DNA of 64,000 nucleotides from Platynereis dumerilii. Lineage: Eukaryota; Annelida; Polychaeta; Phyllodocida; Nereididae. The notes under the pieces were generated by a model. That model was not told where the DNA came from and did no database searches. It was given only the letters and a program-made list of their open reading frames with translations. Every line of letters begins with the position of its first letter. Within the stretch, counting starts at the first letter, position 1. The DNA lies in NCBI GenBank assembly GCA_026936325.1, contig JAPTHN010000003.1, positions 103,149,360 to 103,213,359 of the forward strand, read 5' to 3'. Made by a program: the position numbers and the translations under genes. This document shows positions 30,695 to 43,137 of the stretch, piece by piece.

Positions 30695-32690
30695 CTTTAC
30701 ATGCACAAATGGACTTGAAAACTTGAGTTTTTCCAAAATTAAGTATATAAGCAAATATTGCTGGAGACACATTAAGAGCCTACACAGCCGTTGTTCATTT
30801 TTGACCAGCAACGTCTTTTCTTTTTTGCAGAAACATTTTTCCAACAAAGAATTGTGTCTTAATTGTTTAATATAAGCTTTAAAGATAGTGTTCTAAATTA
30901 AAGATGATTTCATATTTGTAGACATTTGTGGTAGAAAATAAATCATTTTTCCTGCAATTTTCATTGGTTGAGAGAAGATATGACAACACTCTCTCCTGAA
31001 AAGTGACATAGCGTTTTACCTGGGTGACCATGGCATTCCAATCCATTGATCTCCTCAATGGAACTGACACTTATTGTTTCAAGTGAGAGTTTCTGTTAGT
31101 GTTTCACACATGTCTAGTGTGCACATTCTCAAAGTGTAATACCATGCATTGAGATGATTTGGGATCAGATGATCCACATAATGACTATTTTTGCAGAAAA
31201 CAAACAAACACATGCATGTGACATTTCCTCAGAGGAGGGCTCTGCTGACAACGGGTTACCAAGCGCTGGGATCCTGGTTTGATCCTCACTATGATTTTCT
31301 CATTAATGTAGGTCACATCACTGGATCATCCTCCTATCCTAAGGGACGATGCAGAATATGACTTGGGGGGGGGGGGAGTTTTGATGGAACTTTCTGTGAA
31401 AAAAAATGATACCCCCCCCTTTGGTTTCACAAATATTTGTAGTACCTCGCTTTCCTTTTGTTAGAATTGCATTCAACAAGCATGTTGTGAAAAATAATTA
31501 CTCCCCTTGAAACCTGCGTGAAAAATTGGTACCCTGTTGGGAAAAATTCCCATTGCCCCAAATCATACGAAGCATGTGCAAAAAGGTGGTTCCCACTCAA
31601 GCAAAACCTTAGAAACTACCACTCCCCCCTCAACCCAGTCGTAAAATTTAATTCTGAATAGTCCTTTACTTTTATCGCAGACAATGCTTTTGGTCAAGGC
31701 ATGATAATTTAGCGTTCAGAGATTTGAAGCCATTCAGAGTCGCTTGAGACTGATTTGATATCAGCTTAAGCAATCATGTGTAACAAATTAGTGTGAAATA
31801 CAACAGTTCATGAGGAAATAGTTCAGGTGGATTACGGTTTGACATGTGTGAATAACTGCCACAATACCAAGGTGGCCTTTGCAGCAGTTTATTGGTTGAA
31901 ATTATGACAACATTTTTCCAGCCAACATCACTTGCTTGAAAAAGTGACATGTTATGTGCAGCTTGACCAATCACATGGCAGGATTTTCTGATGTCAGATC
32001 AAAAATTTTGCAAAATTTTTTGTTATTTGATTTATGTCTTCAAATATGAAATCATCTGTAATAACATCCTTGCTTTGCATTTGTTTTTGCAAAATGAAAC
32101 CACTGAACTGATGGTCTACTTACATGCAAGATTAATTCGATTTTTTTTTTCAGGTTATAGTTCAGTCACAAAAAAATTGTCATGAGTGCATGATGATTAT
32201 CCAGAAATCAAGGATGTTGTTACAAAGCGCAACTCCACTTGAAGGACAATGTCAAGTGCTTTTCTTTTACAACAAAATATCATTTTAATCTGAATCCTAA
32301 AGTGTTTAACGCACCACATTAACCTAATGAAGTTGGCCAAATCATGGCAACATTAGATAACTCGTGGCACTGGGTGTGATTATCATCTTTAAACTAATTA
32401 CATTATACACACTGAAAACCTTTTTGACTAGATTGGTTATTCATTGGTCTTAATTAGTAAAAAAAAATCAAGAATCATGCAATTAAGTTAATGAGTTAGA
32501 TTTTGCTTAGATTATTAGTCAAATAAAAGAGGGGGCCTCGATCGTGTTTAACGGTGCTTTTGGAAGAATCGTTCCCTCAAATAACTTCAACAAAGCACTA
32601 TGTCAGAGATATAGTGGCGTATTTAGGGAGGGGGGTATTGAGCCATGGCCCCCATTCCACTCTCTGCAACCTTGAACACATTCGGTGCAT
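30695..32690. other. No recognisable gene
   Basis: AT-rich sequence. A pair of related pieces (about 30955-31010 and 31885-31955) share a TTGGTTGA...ATATGACAACA...GAAAAGTGACAT series, and an inverted match AGATGATTTCATATTTG / CAAATATGAAATCATCT spans 30902-32060. These hint at an old duplicated repeat. A G-run of 13 lies near 31364. Confidence 0.5.
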
Positions 32691-35046
32691 GTGAAAATAG
32701 AGAGTTACATATCTCAACAGTGAATTTGATAAAATTAGCACTTGGTTGAAGGCCTGTTTCACACTATCGCGGGACAAGAGCTAGTAAAACTCGTAATGCC
32801 TTCGTGAATGAGTATTATCAGGAATGTATAGACCGTTTCTGTGCATAAATTCTCCAGAGGATGCCCTGAGCATAATCTGAAAGTTTTATTAAGTTATCTT
32901 TAAAACTTATTTTTTTACGGACAAATCAGTCTCCAAAAATGAACAAAATTTGCCCAGAATTTGTGACATGGGCAATGGCAAAGTTTCATTTATGTCAGAA
33001 TTTCCATCAAGATGAACTTTCAAAGCTGAAGTTCGGTTGTTATTGAACTATGGTGTCCAACAGATGAAGTTTTAAAAAATTTGTTGGTCTTATGCCAATG
33101 AAATTTCATTTAGTGATGCTTATAAATCCGACTATAATGTAATTTTTCTGTGTCCCAAAATGATATGGTTCTATTTTCTTTTGTGCACTCATTATATGCA
33201 ACATATTTCATCAAAGCTGCTACTGTTAGTTGCCCAATAGTCCGTACTAGCTGAACATCCTGTCCAATGTGAAACAGATAAACATATGACCAACAAAAAT
33301 CAAAATGAAGTTTGGTTTTCTTTCCGTGTCCCGTTGAAGGGTGTAAGAAACAGTGGTTTCTAAGGCTCAGAAGAGTTTGTTACAAAGGGCTCTCAGCTTC
33401 TATCATACATGTGCTAACTTGTTGTTCAATAGCAAACCATTGTGTGCTGCTTTGGTTCTCTGTGCTTGTTTTTTCTGCTTTCTGCTGACCATAGTTAAAA
33501 TGTGTCCCGTCCCGTAAGAAACGTCCCGTAAGAAACGCTTTTCACAGTTTGGACTCCAGACTCATTCAAATGACAAGCAAATGATATACCAATTATGCAT
33601 TTGGTAAAATTAGGCAATATCCAAGTTATGAAATCACAAAAAATATATATATGGCAATCTGAATAGGTGTAACTGCCGTTTTAAAGTGCACACAGGATAC
33701 TCAAGTTTGATCAAGATATCACAAGATACCTGCACTGTGAATGGTGAAATAAGCTGTCTTATATGGCTACTGAACCTCGTGAGCTATGTATCTTGGATAT
33801 TTCAGTGCTTAAAGAGTTTCAGAATTTACTCCTACTGTGTTTTGGGACTGGTCCAGTGGCAACTTGCATGCAGCTGGGACATGTGTCCCATAAGTAGTGT
33901 AATCATTTTGCTTAGCATTTACAAATTAAATATTGACAATATTCTCATACATTTGACTGACTATTTTAGTCATGGTGATTTAATAATGAGTCTGTAAACC
34001 TCAATGCATGTATAAGTTACTTTGTATAAGTTATATATGATCTCTTGGCACAACTTGTGTATGTGTCTCAAGATATTACACTGCAAGTATGCCTTTTTTT
34101 GCCATATAACTTGTTCACTTTTGTCAATTTGAATAAGATACATGCAACATTGATTCTTGATGTGTGAAAGGCTGATTGGACAAAGCGAATATCCATAGTA
34201 TTTCTGTTCCCACCATCAACAATTATAATGGGACACATGTCCCGTAAGAAACATGTTTGACTTTGTAAGATTCTACTGAGTTTCACAGAGTGTGAATTAG
34301 TGTTGATCCACTGTTCATACCTGCGGGTCATTACATGCATGTTGAAGGTCGATGAGAGCAATATGCCATCCTATTCAATTCAATTGTGTGATATGCAATG
34401 AAACTTATATATTTTGTGGATCATTTATAGCACTTATTTTCCAATATATTTTGGTTATAGACTTAATAAATAGAAGCAAAACTCAAATAATTGGTCTTAC
34501 AAATGAGTACTAACTATACTTATTAGTTTTGAATCTTCAGGAACATAAACTGTCCATTTATTATTATCTTATGGTGCGAAATCAAAGAAAATATGCAAAA
34601 AAATGTATCTAGATTTTCCACTGAAGACTTGTTTATCAACTGAAGGATTTAAGTGCTCATGCCTCAAATATGCTAATATCATAAGCCCAACAGTCATAGC
34701 ATGCCAAAACAGCAAAAATATGTTAGAAATAATCAGTTTTATTTTTTGACCTCCATGTCACACTTTGTCCCGCGATAGTGTGAAACAGGCCTGAAACTGA
34801 ATAAACTCTCGCTCAATGTTGGTAAAACTAAAGCCATGCTTTTTCGCACTCCTCATACTGAAAATTCTGTCATTGAATATGTTGATCACTTTAATTTCTT
34901 AGGTTTTATAATTGACGAACACCTGAATTGAAAACCTCATATTCAGTACATTACTCAGAAATTAACTAGAACTAATGCAATAATTAACAAGCTAAAATAC
35001 CACCTTCCTAAGTGTGTGCTACTAATCATTTATAACTCACTTTTTA
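32690..35046 (+). mobile_element. LINE reverse-transcriptase fragment split by a DNA transposon
   Basis: The flanks of the element at 32751-34791 together encode the lower part of a LINE reverse transcriptase: FDKISTWLKLNKLSLNVGKT, then FNFLGFIIDEHLN, a stop, and KPHIQYITQKL and LPKCVLL. This order (thumb region after the YxDD motif) is typical of CR1/Jockey-type LINEs. Removing the insert and one copy of TGAA gives a continuous frame across the junction, so the LINE fragment was there first. At the right it runs into another repeat. Confidence 0.8.
32751..34791. mobile_element. Non-autonomous DNA transposon, 2.04 kb, inserted in a LINE
   Basis: Perfect 27 bp terminal inverted repeats: GGCCTGTTTCACACTATCGC at the left and its inverse at the right. 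Flanked by a 4 bp duplication, TGAA (32747-32750 and 34792-34795). Internal repeats of GTCCCGTAAGAAACG occur near 33508, 33523 and 34248, and GGGACATGTGTCCC near 33886 faces GGGACACATGTCCC near 34231. No transposase; the longest frame (103 codons at 33686) is not convincing. I cannot assign the superfamily from a 4 bp target alone. Confidence 0.85.
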
Positions 35047-35049
35047 CCC

Positions 35050-35690
35050 TGGGCCATGTTCACATGGCCTGGATATTGCAGAGGCCAGTGTCGTCCGTCT
35101 GTCTGTCCATCTGTCGGGCTGTCTAGCTTTTCATCTGTCAGTCCACCATCATTGTGTACAAGATAATTTGTATTGATCCTAGGATCACAAAATTGACAGG
35201 GATTGTGTATCATGGCAAGACCTCGAATGAGTTCTGATAGGAGTGACCTTGACCTACGTCTAACTGTGACCTTGGTGGCCATATTTGTCAAGAGCTAGTT
35301 TCCCAGTGTTATTGGATGTCTCCTTACAACAAGTTATTGAAGCATGGTCACAGGTGTTGTTACAATATTGGCTCTGTCACTACTGTGCATAACATATATG
35401 CATGAAAGCCATGGGCACTTATGATATATCGGTCAATTTAGCTGACAGAGACTTTCATCACTCATAAATATTTCTTGTTTGATATCAACAATAAACAAGG
35501 TTGATGGCTTGGCCACCAGGGAGAGAGATAAGATGGATGTTGCATCTCAAAAGCAGGGTATTGAAAGACATAAGGAAGAACATGCTTTTAGGAAGAGTGA
35601 TAACTTTCTTTTTTGATGTATTACCAAAGGAGGGAGTTTTAAGACTGTTGAAAAATCCTAGTATTTGCAACAACACTTCAAGAGTTGGTG
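35050..35690. repeat. Dispersed repeats: GTCCGTCTG-type piece plus R1 copy 3
   Basis: 35080-35280 holds CGTCTGTCTGTCC and GTGACCTTGACC-type motifs common in invertebrate repeats. 35290-35690 matches R1, including ACAATAAACAAGGTTGATGG and GAGAGATAAGATGGATGTTG. Confidence 0.6.
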
Positions 35691-37650
35691 GTTAACAGGA
35701 ATGAACCTAATTAAAGTCAGGTTGCAGAAGAATGAAATGCTTTTCACATGCATGTGGTTCATGATATCAGTGAACCTCACTGTCTGAATTATGTGGTTCT
35801 TTATCTCTTCTTTAAGGCTAACATGGGATATCATTTTGGAATATCTTGCTATAAATTTGCCGACTTAGTGATTTGCAGAATATAATTCTGTATGGCTTAA
35901 AAGATAGTGTAGCAGACATTTTAATTGGTTGTAATACCATCAAACTCAACCAATTTGGTGAGTCAGAAGTGTATAATGTCCATGTATTGTTCTTATAGAT
36001 TCCACGGGACTAACATGCATCTTTTTCAATGTTGCTCAGATGCCTCTAGGGAACTGTTGAAGGTCTGTGAAGGAGAGATATGAACCTGCTCTCTACAGGC
36101 TTTAAAGATACCCTTCTGTCTGGTGGCATATTATGTGCTATTTGTTCCTGAAGTGTCTCAAAACATTGTCAGAGTTTTTATATTTTGTTACTTTGATGGT
36201 AAATGTTGTGAGATGCAGACAAGTTTGAAATCTTAAATTAATACATTTTTTATGGTGAATTTAGCTTATAAGCCCATAAGTGTTTGCCAGGGGGATATAC
36301 AATGATAAGATGATTAAGAACTGGGAGTCTGGGTCCACACCAGGGTATATATATAATTCCTACCAGTGCGAAATGACCTTTCGCTGACTTACAATGCATA
36401 GGAAACCGGTAGCATAGAAGCCTGAAATCCAGTACTTGGATCTTCTCTTGCATATGTTGGTTGATCGTTGGTAGTCTTTATTATACTGTTACACAGTAGC
36501 CTTTTACATGGACACTTCTAAACTTAAAACACTAAATGCAACTCAAGCTGCTTAAAAAAACTGAGGCATTCTATTGGATTGCAAGAATGTAAGTTGAAGT
36601 TTCAGGTGTTACTTGAAAATTCCTAATATAATAGTAAATTCATGCATTGGTCTTGGTTTTCATTTGGATCATTGCAGATTTCGATTAGGAAATGCAATTC
36701 ATCAAACAGAATCCAGCTGTCCCATTAATCCACTGCCAGCTAACACAAATCTGATTCTGCCAGGACATTCAAGCATTAGTCTCCCTCTTGTATCTTCCCA
36801 AATGGCCCCAAAATAGGACAGCATAGGTCCAGAAACACTGTAATGGTGAACTCGAACTCCAGTAATAATCCAGAATCATCATGCAGTAAAGAGGGCAACC
36901 ATTAGATATCCAACAAGAGGCACACTGAATCACACCATACAGCATTTACGTAAAAGTCGAATAGAATTCCTTCATTAATCTTGTTAAATATCTTTGAAGC
37001 AGGTGCCCCCACACTATATAATAGCATTCAAATTCGTGAATTAAGACTTGTTCAAGAAATGTATTGGTCCAAAAACAGCATAAGGGTTACATGGTGTAGG
37101 GGGGAAGCAACATCATTAGATATCCAGCAAGGGGCACAGCGAATCACATGGCACGGCATAACAATGAACTTAGGCCTATTAGGATGTTGAACAGCGAAGC
37201 AATGTGGAGCAGGTGATGCCACAAAATATAACAGTTTTCAAATTCCTAAATTACAGCAAATGTAAATAAAACCTATTAGAAAATATAGTATAAAAATTGG
37301 AATTCTGATTACTTTTACACGTTATGTCAGTCCATCAATTATGAGTAGGTAATATCTTTCCCTCGGCATCAGTGGTTTTTCCATGTACATGAAAATAGTT
37401 TTTTTTTAAATTTGCTAGAAAAATGCTCTGGAATCAATAACCATTATTTATAACTTATTATGCTACTTCAGTCATTAACTAGCTTATTAAAAACAAAAGA
37501 TAACAGAAAAAGCAAAATTATAAAAGCCTGAGGCAGCATGAAATTGATATCATAAAACATTGAATTATTAAGTCACAGGGACCTTGGCCTAGAACTGACA
37601 TATTGTTCTATTCACAGTACATCATAAATGTAGCAAAAAAGTACATTTCC
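35691..37650. other. Upstream region of the Gly/Tyr gene cluster, no gene seen
   Basis: About 2 kb of AT-rich sequence. 36890-36980 and 37085-37200 share a degenerate direct repeat (ATTAGATATCCA, AAGxGGCACA, GAATCACA). Confidence 0.5.
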
Positions 37651-37662
37651 TGTCTGCTGCTG

Positions 37663-37670
37663 TATATAAA
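37663..37670 (+). promoter_or_regulatory. TATA box of gene C
   Basis: TATATAAA 77 bp before the start codon. Gene D has TATATATA 66 bp before its start. Confidence 0.65.
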
Positions 37671-37739
37671 TACTGTGGAATCTGACCATGTTCATTCATC
37701 AGTTCTAAAACTGAACTTACACAGTACACACCTCCCAAC

Positions 37740-38148
37740 ATGAAATTTGTCATTGCTCTTCTCTTCTGTATTGTGGCTGCTGTGTGTGGCTCACAATATT
37801 ATGGCAATTACAGGGATTATGGATTTGACAAGCCTCAGAACTTGTAAGTTATGACTAAGTTTATAGGAGTTTTTCCTGTTAATATGGTGTCTTACTTTAA
37901 GAGTTTGTCTTTTACTTTGCAGTGCTCGAGAACGCAAAGTGAACTATTACAATGGAGGACGTCAGGCCAATGTCAACTACAAGGCTGTAGCAGTTGGAGC
38001 CAGCTCAGGCACCTTTGACAGGGATGGAGTCCCAGGCACTGGAGTCGGAGGGCGTGGATATTCTGGATACCCCAGGACCTATGGCTTTGGATATCCTGGA
38101 AGCTATGACAGAAATTCTGCTCATGTTGCTCCGTGTGGTAAATGTTAG
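37740..38148 (+). CDS. Gene C: secreted Gly/Tyr-rich protein (109 aa, two exons)
   Basis: Exons 37740-37843 and 37923-38148 are joined by a 79 bp GT-AG intron in phase 2. The protein starts with a signal peptide (MKFVIALLFCIVAAVCGS), then a Tyr-rich stretch (YYGNYRDYGFDKPQNF), a basic link (ARERKVNYYNGGRQANVNY), and a conserved core (VGASSGTFDRDGVPGTGVGG). The tail has GYSGY and FGYPGSY repeats and ends PCGKC. AATAAA follows at 38160. Gene D is a close paralogue, with two pseudogenes between. The composition fits a secreted matrix, adhesive or coat protein, but that is inference only; I do not recognise the family. Confidence 0.85.
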
Positions 38149-38839
38149 AATGTGTGGGAAATAAAAAGAGAATTTGAAGGTTTTCATGGTTTAGTGTTAT
38201 TTAGTGTAATTACAGTGTCTGATTGAGTATGGGTCTGAAGCCAGTTTAGATTAGTTTTCATGACATAGCCAAAATGCTCCATTAGAAATACTAAGCAATG
38301 ATGTCCCATGGGTTAAGTACTGAAGTCCAAAGGGAATAAAGTTATTTGTTTAAGACTTAACAATGTTTTCATTATTTGGTCATATCAACTTGCGAAGTGA
38401 TTTTGAAAATGCTGGAGTCTTAGTCTAAGTCTATAGCAGTATAAAATTATAGAGAAAATGATATGTAATTTTTGAAACTGTACCGCTCTTTGTCATCCTA
38501 TCAACCACTTTACAGACTATCTAAACTAAATTCTGCCAATGAATCATTGACAAACAGAAAACAATTTCTGGATTTGAATGAATAGAGTTAATTGACTATC
38601 AACTTGACTTAACAAAATGATATGAATAGACTGATTAGCCAATACGTTTTCATTTGCTCCAGAGAACCATAATCAGTTGATCTTTCAAATCTGTGACCAT
38701 CACTAAATTTTGAATTTGCATAATAATGCATTTAGACCAAAATGAATATATTCGACCAAGTATAATATCCTTTAGTCTTGTGTCTTCTTAAATTTTAAAT
38801 GCAAGTGTTTTCGTGTCAAACTTAAAATGTCAGGAAGGC

Positions 38840-39065
38840 TATAAAAGCCTTGTGTAGTTTCACACAAGTTTCACTAATCCACTGCACTATTCGAGTTCTC
38901 ACTTTTTATGGTTTTAAAGTTTTTAGAATAGATTGCACTGTCACAGTGTCTGTAATAAAAGAGAAAGGTTTCGTGTTAACCAGACATTCAAGTCAGTGCT
39001 ATTGTACAAGTTGATTTTACAACCAAACTTTGAAACTTAAAGTACTACTAACAAATCCAGCAATG
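38840..39065 (+). repeat. Duplicated downstream segment, copy 1
   Basis: Matches 41050-41310 (shared: GATTGCACTG, GTAATAAAAGAGAAAGG, GTTAACCAGACATTCA). This shows that the cluster grew by duplicating gene plus downstream DNA. Confidence 0.75.
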
Positions 39066-40211
39066 ACGTGGTTTGAAAGTCTATTGACCAGTTGACAGAC
39101 AGGCCACAAATGCTATGTAACATAATGGCATATACAGAGTCCTCAAAATCAAAACCATCACATGACCGGTAAAGGATTCAGGAGAATGGTTTACAGACTT
39201 TAATCAATGTTCGGTGCTGTTCACTGCTAACCATTCACATGGGCTTGTTCCTCTGACTTGCACTGCCGGATTATACCCAAGCGTGTTATTTACTCTTGTT
39301 AGTCAATTCCAACCCTCTACTGTATCTAGGTCAATGCTGTCCTATTAGGGTCGTCAGTGAAGATGAAAGAGGGAAAATGAAGCTACATCTCTGATACATC
39401 ACTAATGCTCATTGAGACAAATGCCGGATGTTCTGGTAGAGTCCGAGTAGAGTCAGTAGCCCCTGAAATTAAAGTGACAAGATTGATTTTTGTCATGTAT
39501 TTCTCAAATTTGTATATCTTCATTGTGCATGCCTAACAAGAGGCTGTCCCGTACAAATAAGTCTTATGTTAGTAATCTATCACATGAACAAATGAAATTT
39601 CAACCTTTCTTGCAAGTAAAATTACAACATCCATTTGAATGTTCCATTAGAAAGATATACAGGCCAATTAAACCAGAAAAATTAGATGGGTTATCCATTA
39701 CATTGTTACATCTTAAACCCACCTAATTCTTTTAAAGTTGGGGTTGATTTCAAATGTAACGTTATTTGGTTTGTTCCTTTATTGGCCCCTTCTCACATGC
39801 AAGGCTTTGCAAACAGTTTTATTAAGAAGTATAAAGTTGTCTAAGATGGTTTTCATAAAGTGACATGAAACTCATAATGGCTGGTGAAAGGCTATTATTT
39901 CTGACAATAATGTAATAAAGGACACAGAACGACCTGTTATCAAATAAACGCCAAAAAAGTTATGAATAATTCATGACATGTGATTTCTCACACATTCTTC
40001 CCAGGTAGAACATTGGGGTAAACAACCTGGAATCATAATCTGATCAGAAATGCGATACATCTTCAACTCTTAATAACCGCTGGGGGGTGCCTGAGGTTCC
40101 CGACTGCTCCACTGATGGTCTTCGCCTGCATGCACAGGTTTGAACCCGCTGGGGAAACCGAAATTTTCTGTAAAACTTCAAGAGCAAAATCCCAGCATGT
40201 CATTGGGATGA
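39066..40211. other. No recognisable gene
   Basis: AT-rich spacer between gene C and the first pseudogene. No coding exon 1 was found upstream of 40212. Confidence 0.5.
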
Positions 40212-40460
40212 GATAAACAGAAAGTTAATTTTTACAAAGGAAAACATCAGGCTAATGTCAACTACGAGGCTGAAGCAGTTGGATGTTTCAAGACAGCTCA
40301 AGTACCTACTGCAGAGACAGAGTTCAAGACACTGCAGTTGGAGGTCATGGATACTGTGCATACTCTCCGAGAAGTGAAGTCAGGATATCCCAGAAACTAT
40401 GCAAGAAATACTGGCCATGGAGCTCCATGTGGTGATTGGTGAACTGTTTGGGAAAGGAAA
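40212..40460 (+). pseudogene. Pseudogene of the gene C/D family, exon 2 only
   Basis: The sequence still aligns with exon 2 of gene C (CATCAGGCTAATGTCAACTAC, CAGTTGGAGGTCATGGATA, CAGGATATCCCAGAAACTATG), but reading frames are broken by small insertions and no signal-peptide exon is visible upstream. The end still resembles the gene C tail (GCTCCATGTGGTGATTGGTGA). A dead tandem copy. Confidence 0.8.
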
Positions 40461-40619
40461 TACCTTAGAATTAGTTTTTTGGGCTTTGAAGTTAAATACA
40501 TGTATATAGTACTTTGTGTTCAAATCAACATCTTACAGCAATATACTTTCAGTGACATGGATATCCTTTTCTTTTTTTTTTTGTTCTTTTGCTGATAAAT
40601 CACATTTCAGGCATCTTAA

Positions 40620-41310
40620 ATATGAATTTTTGTACGCATTTCTCTCTCTATTTTATGTGAGGACTTTCTTCGGCCCATAAACCTCACACTTTAAAATGCT
40701 GAGCTGCAACAACATGCAACAAGAATTACTTTATGTCTTAAGTAATCGACATAGTTTGAAGGAACCAGAGAAAAGCCAATGAGTCATTGGCAAACGATTT
40801 CTGGACTTTATTGAAATACAGACAATCAGTTTGACTAAAAGGAATGTTGTAAGTAAACTAAGTAGTTTCGATTCGCTTCAACAATGTCTTTCATTTAAAA
40901 AGTATCCGATGTTTACCAATCATTTTAATTTGTGTTATAGTGTATCAGGCAGTCATTATCACGTTGATTGTAATTGTTAATAAATGAATTGAATTTTTTT
41001 GCATACTAATAATAATATCCTTGAATCTAACCAAGGTGTCTCAGTTGGTTTTTGTAGTGCTAGTGGTTGTATGACAAACATAAAACGGCAGGATGGGCGT
41101 AAAAGCCTTGTTTGGTTTAACAAGTTTTCTAAATCCGCTGCACTGCTACCATACTCTCTTTTATGTTTTTTTTTTCAACTTTTTAAAGTAGATTGCACTG
41201 TCTGTAATAAAAGAGAAAGGTTTCATGTTAACCAGACATTCAGTTCAGTACTATATTACTAGTTGCCTTCACAACCAAACTTCAAAACTTAAAGCACTAG
41301 AGACAAGTCC
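40620..41310 (+). repeat. Duplicated downstream segments, copy 2
   Basis: The part at 41050-41310 matches 38840-39065. The part at 40620-40810 (CCCATAAACCTCACACTTTAAAA, CATGCAACAAG) matches 43410-43540 and 44530-44700, so pieces of at least three units survive. Confidence 0.65.
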
Positions 41311-42297
41311 ACAGCATAGAGGTTTTTAAAAGGTCTTATTTGGTTGGAAAGCTTAGTGACTGTCTGAAGAGCAAAAAGTGCCATAAACATTTGGCTTATA
41401 CAAAGCCAATTCATGATGCATGCAAAAAAAGGAGGTCCACCATTACCTTGAACCATCTTTTGCAGTTCAAAAAAAGTCGAAAATTAGCATGTGTCATCAC
41501 CATAGAATAGAACATACCACTGCATTGTTGGCGCCAGTAGAGACACAACTGCAGCCTTTGAAGTTGGTATATTAAGACTGGCAGTTGCCCTCTTCCTGTG
41601 GTCATAGAAAGGCAAAGGAGGAAATGAGAACATTTTTGAAAGGTCATCCTAGAAAATGTAAGAGGATGAGGAAAACAAGGACACATTTTTTAATATGCTT
41701 TTTTCCTTTTAAAGATAAGAAAGACAATATATTAAACAGATAGCTAAGAGCCTAATCCTGAGACAGATGTATGAAGATGCTTAGTCTGTTGAACGCTGGT
41801 CGATTAAAATAATATTATCATCACCTCAGCCATGAGATAAGTAGGGTATTGTCATTAGATGACCCATGCAACAACCACCCATAACGCCCTCATTTGCAGG
41901 GCCGACAATGATTTTGAGGGCCGACAATGATTTTGAGGGCCGATAATGGTATTGTCAGCCCTGTGATGACGTCATGACTCATGCTGCCTAGCAACCATGA
42001 GCGTCTGAATCTGTAAATAGATCGTGACATCATGATTTTCAAGGCCACAAGTCAGAGCACAAGTGGTAGCGTCACATGTTTTGTTGAAATCTTACTGAAT
42101 CAGTGTTGGGTTATTTCTTTTATTCTCAGTCCCATTTGATCTGATTACACTGAAATTCGCACAGGATCTTGAATACAGTATAATGCACAAGAACTGATAA
42201 GGACATCAGAGTACATACATTTATTGGGATTTTAAAGCACTGTAATTGGGAAGGTCTGAAAAGTTTTATGGTGAATTGTTTGAGTAAGAGGTAATGA
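41311..42297. other. Spacer with an old GGGCCGACAATG repeat
   Basis: Mostly featureless. At 41899-41960 a short GGGCCGACAATGATTTTGA unit occurs two to three times. ACCACCCATAACGCCCTC at 41874 is shared with the hairpin at 42298-42479. Confidence 0.55.
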
Positions 42298-42479
42298 TAA
42301 TAGTAATATCATGACCTGTGTCGGGCATTATGGGTGGTTGACAGCCCTCGGGCTTGCTTGTCAGCCCTACGATTGTCAGCCCTCGTTCCTCGGGCTGACA
42401 AGAAATCGTAGGGCTTACAAGCAAGCCCTTGGGCTGTAAACCACCCATAACGCCCTCCACAGGTCATGTTATTGTTATA
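42298..42479. mobile_element. Hairpin MITE upstream of the second pseudogene
   Basis: A 182 bp palindrome with arms of about 85 bp. The left has ATGACCTGTG, ATTATGGGTGGTT and GGGCTTGCTTGTCAGCCC; the right has the inverse of each. The loop is only about 10 bp. Confidence 0.85.
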
Positions 42480-42618
42480 TTGTTCACGGAATGAACAAAT
42501 CATAAATATAACGTAATGTCATTCACATCCTGCCTGCAATTACCTCTAAATAGGCCTACAGTGAGCTTTTACCATCATAATTCCACACTTCATCAGTTGA
42601 GTCTACAAATCTCCCACG

Positions 42619-43137
42619 ATGAATTTTTTCACTGCTCTCCTGCTCTGCCTTGTGGCATCTGTATGTGGCTCGCAATGGTAAGGCAATCAGAGAGGCTATG
42701 GATTTGACAAAACTCAAACTTTTAAGTCATAGTTTTAAAATATTTGTATTATCATTACTACTTCTCATCAATCTCAATATATTCATATCATGGCATTGGA
42801 AATAATCTTGCCTATTTATATTGCAGTGCCGGAGAGTGCAAAGTAAATCATTACCATGGAGTATGTCAGGCAAATGTCAACTAGAAGGATGAAGCAGTTG
42901 CAGTCAGCTCAGGCACTTTTGAAAGAGATGCAGTCCCAGGTACTGGAGTTGGAGGTCGTGGATATTCTGGAATCGGAGGTCATGGATATTCTGGATACTC
43001 TCTGAACTTCTACAATAAAGGATAATTTGCATATCCTGGAAACTTTGGCTATGGAGGCTATCGCTATCTCGGACACTAAGCATGAAATGCCGGACACAGC
43101 ACTCCCAGTGTTGAATTTTGAAATTTATGGGAAATAA
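42619..43137 (+). pseudogene. Pseudogene of the gene C/D family, both exons present
   Basis: Exon 1 (from 42619) still encodes MNFFTALLLCLVASVCGSQW but then hits TAA; the splice donor has lost its GT (about 42722-42725). Exon 2 begins at 42827 after a good acceptor and stays in frame to TAA at 43079, apart from a TAG in the QANVN motif and a TAA near the FYNKG motif. No frameshift was found. The coding tail is longer than in genes C and D and has duplicated GGxGYSG units and a GYGGYRYLGH end. AATAAA follows near 43131. It is a recent-looking death by point changes. Confidence 0.8.

Noticed and set aside
33686-33997. 103-codon open frame inside the 2.04 kb transposon
   Set aside because: No motif, hydrophobic random-looking content, no relation to a transposase.
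37939-38148. Gene C as a single-exon gene starting at the first in-frame start in exon 2
   Set aside because: The upstream exon with a signal peptide and a matching GT-AG intron, both conserved in gene D, gives a better model.
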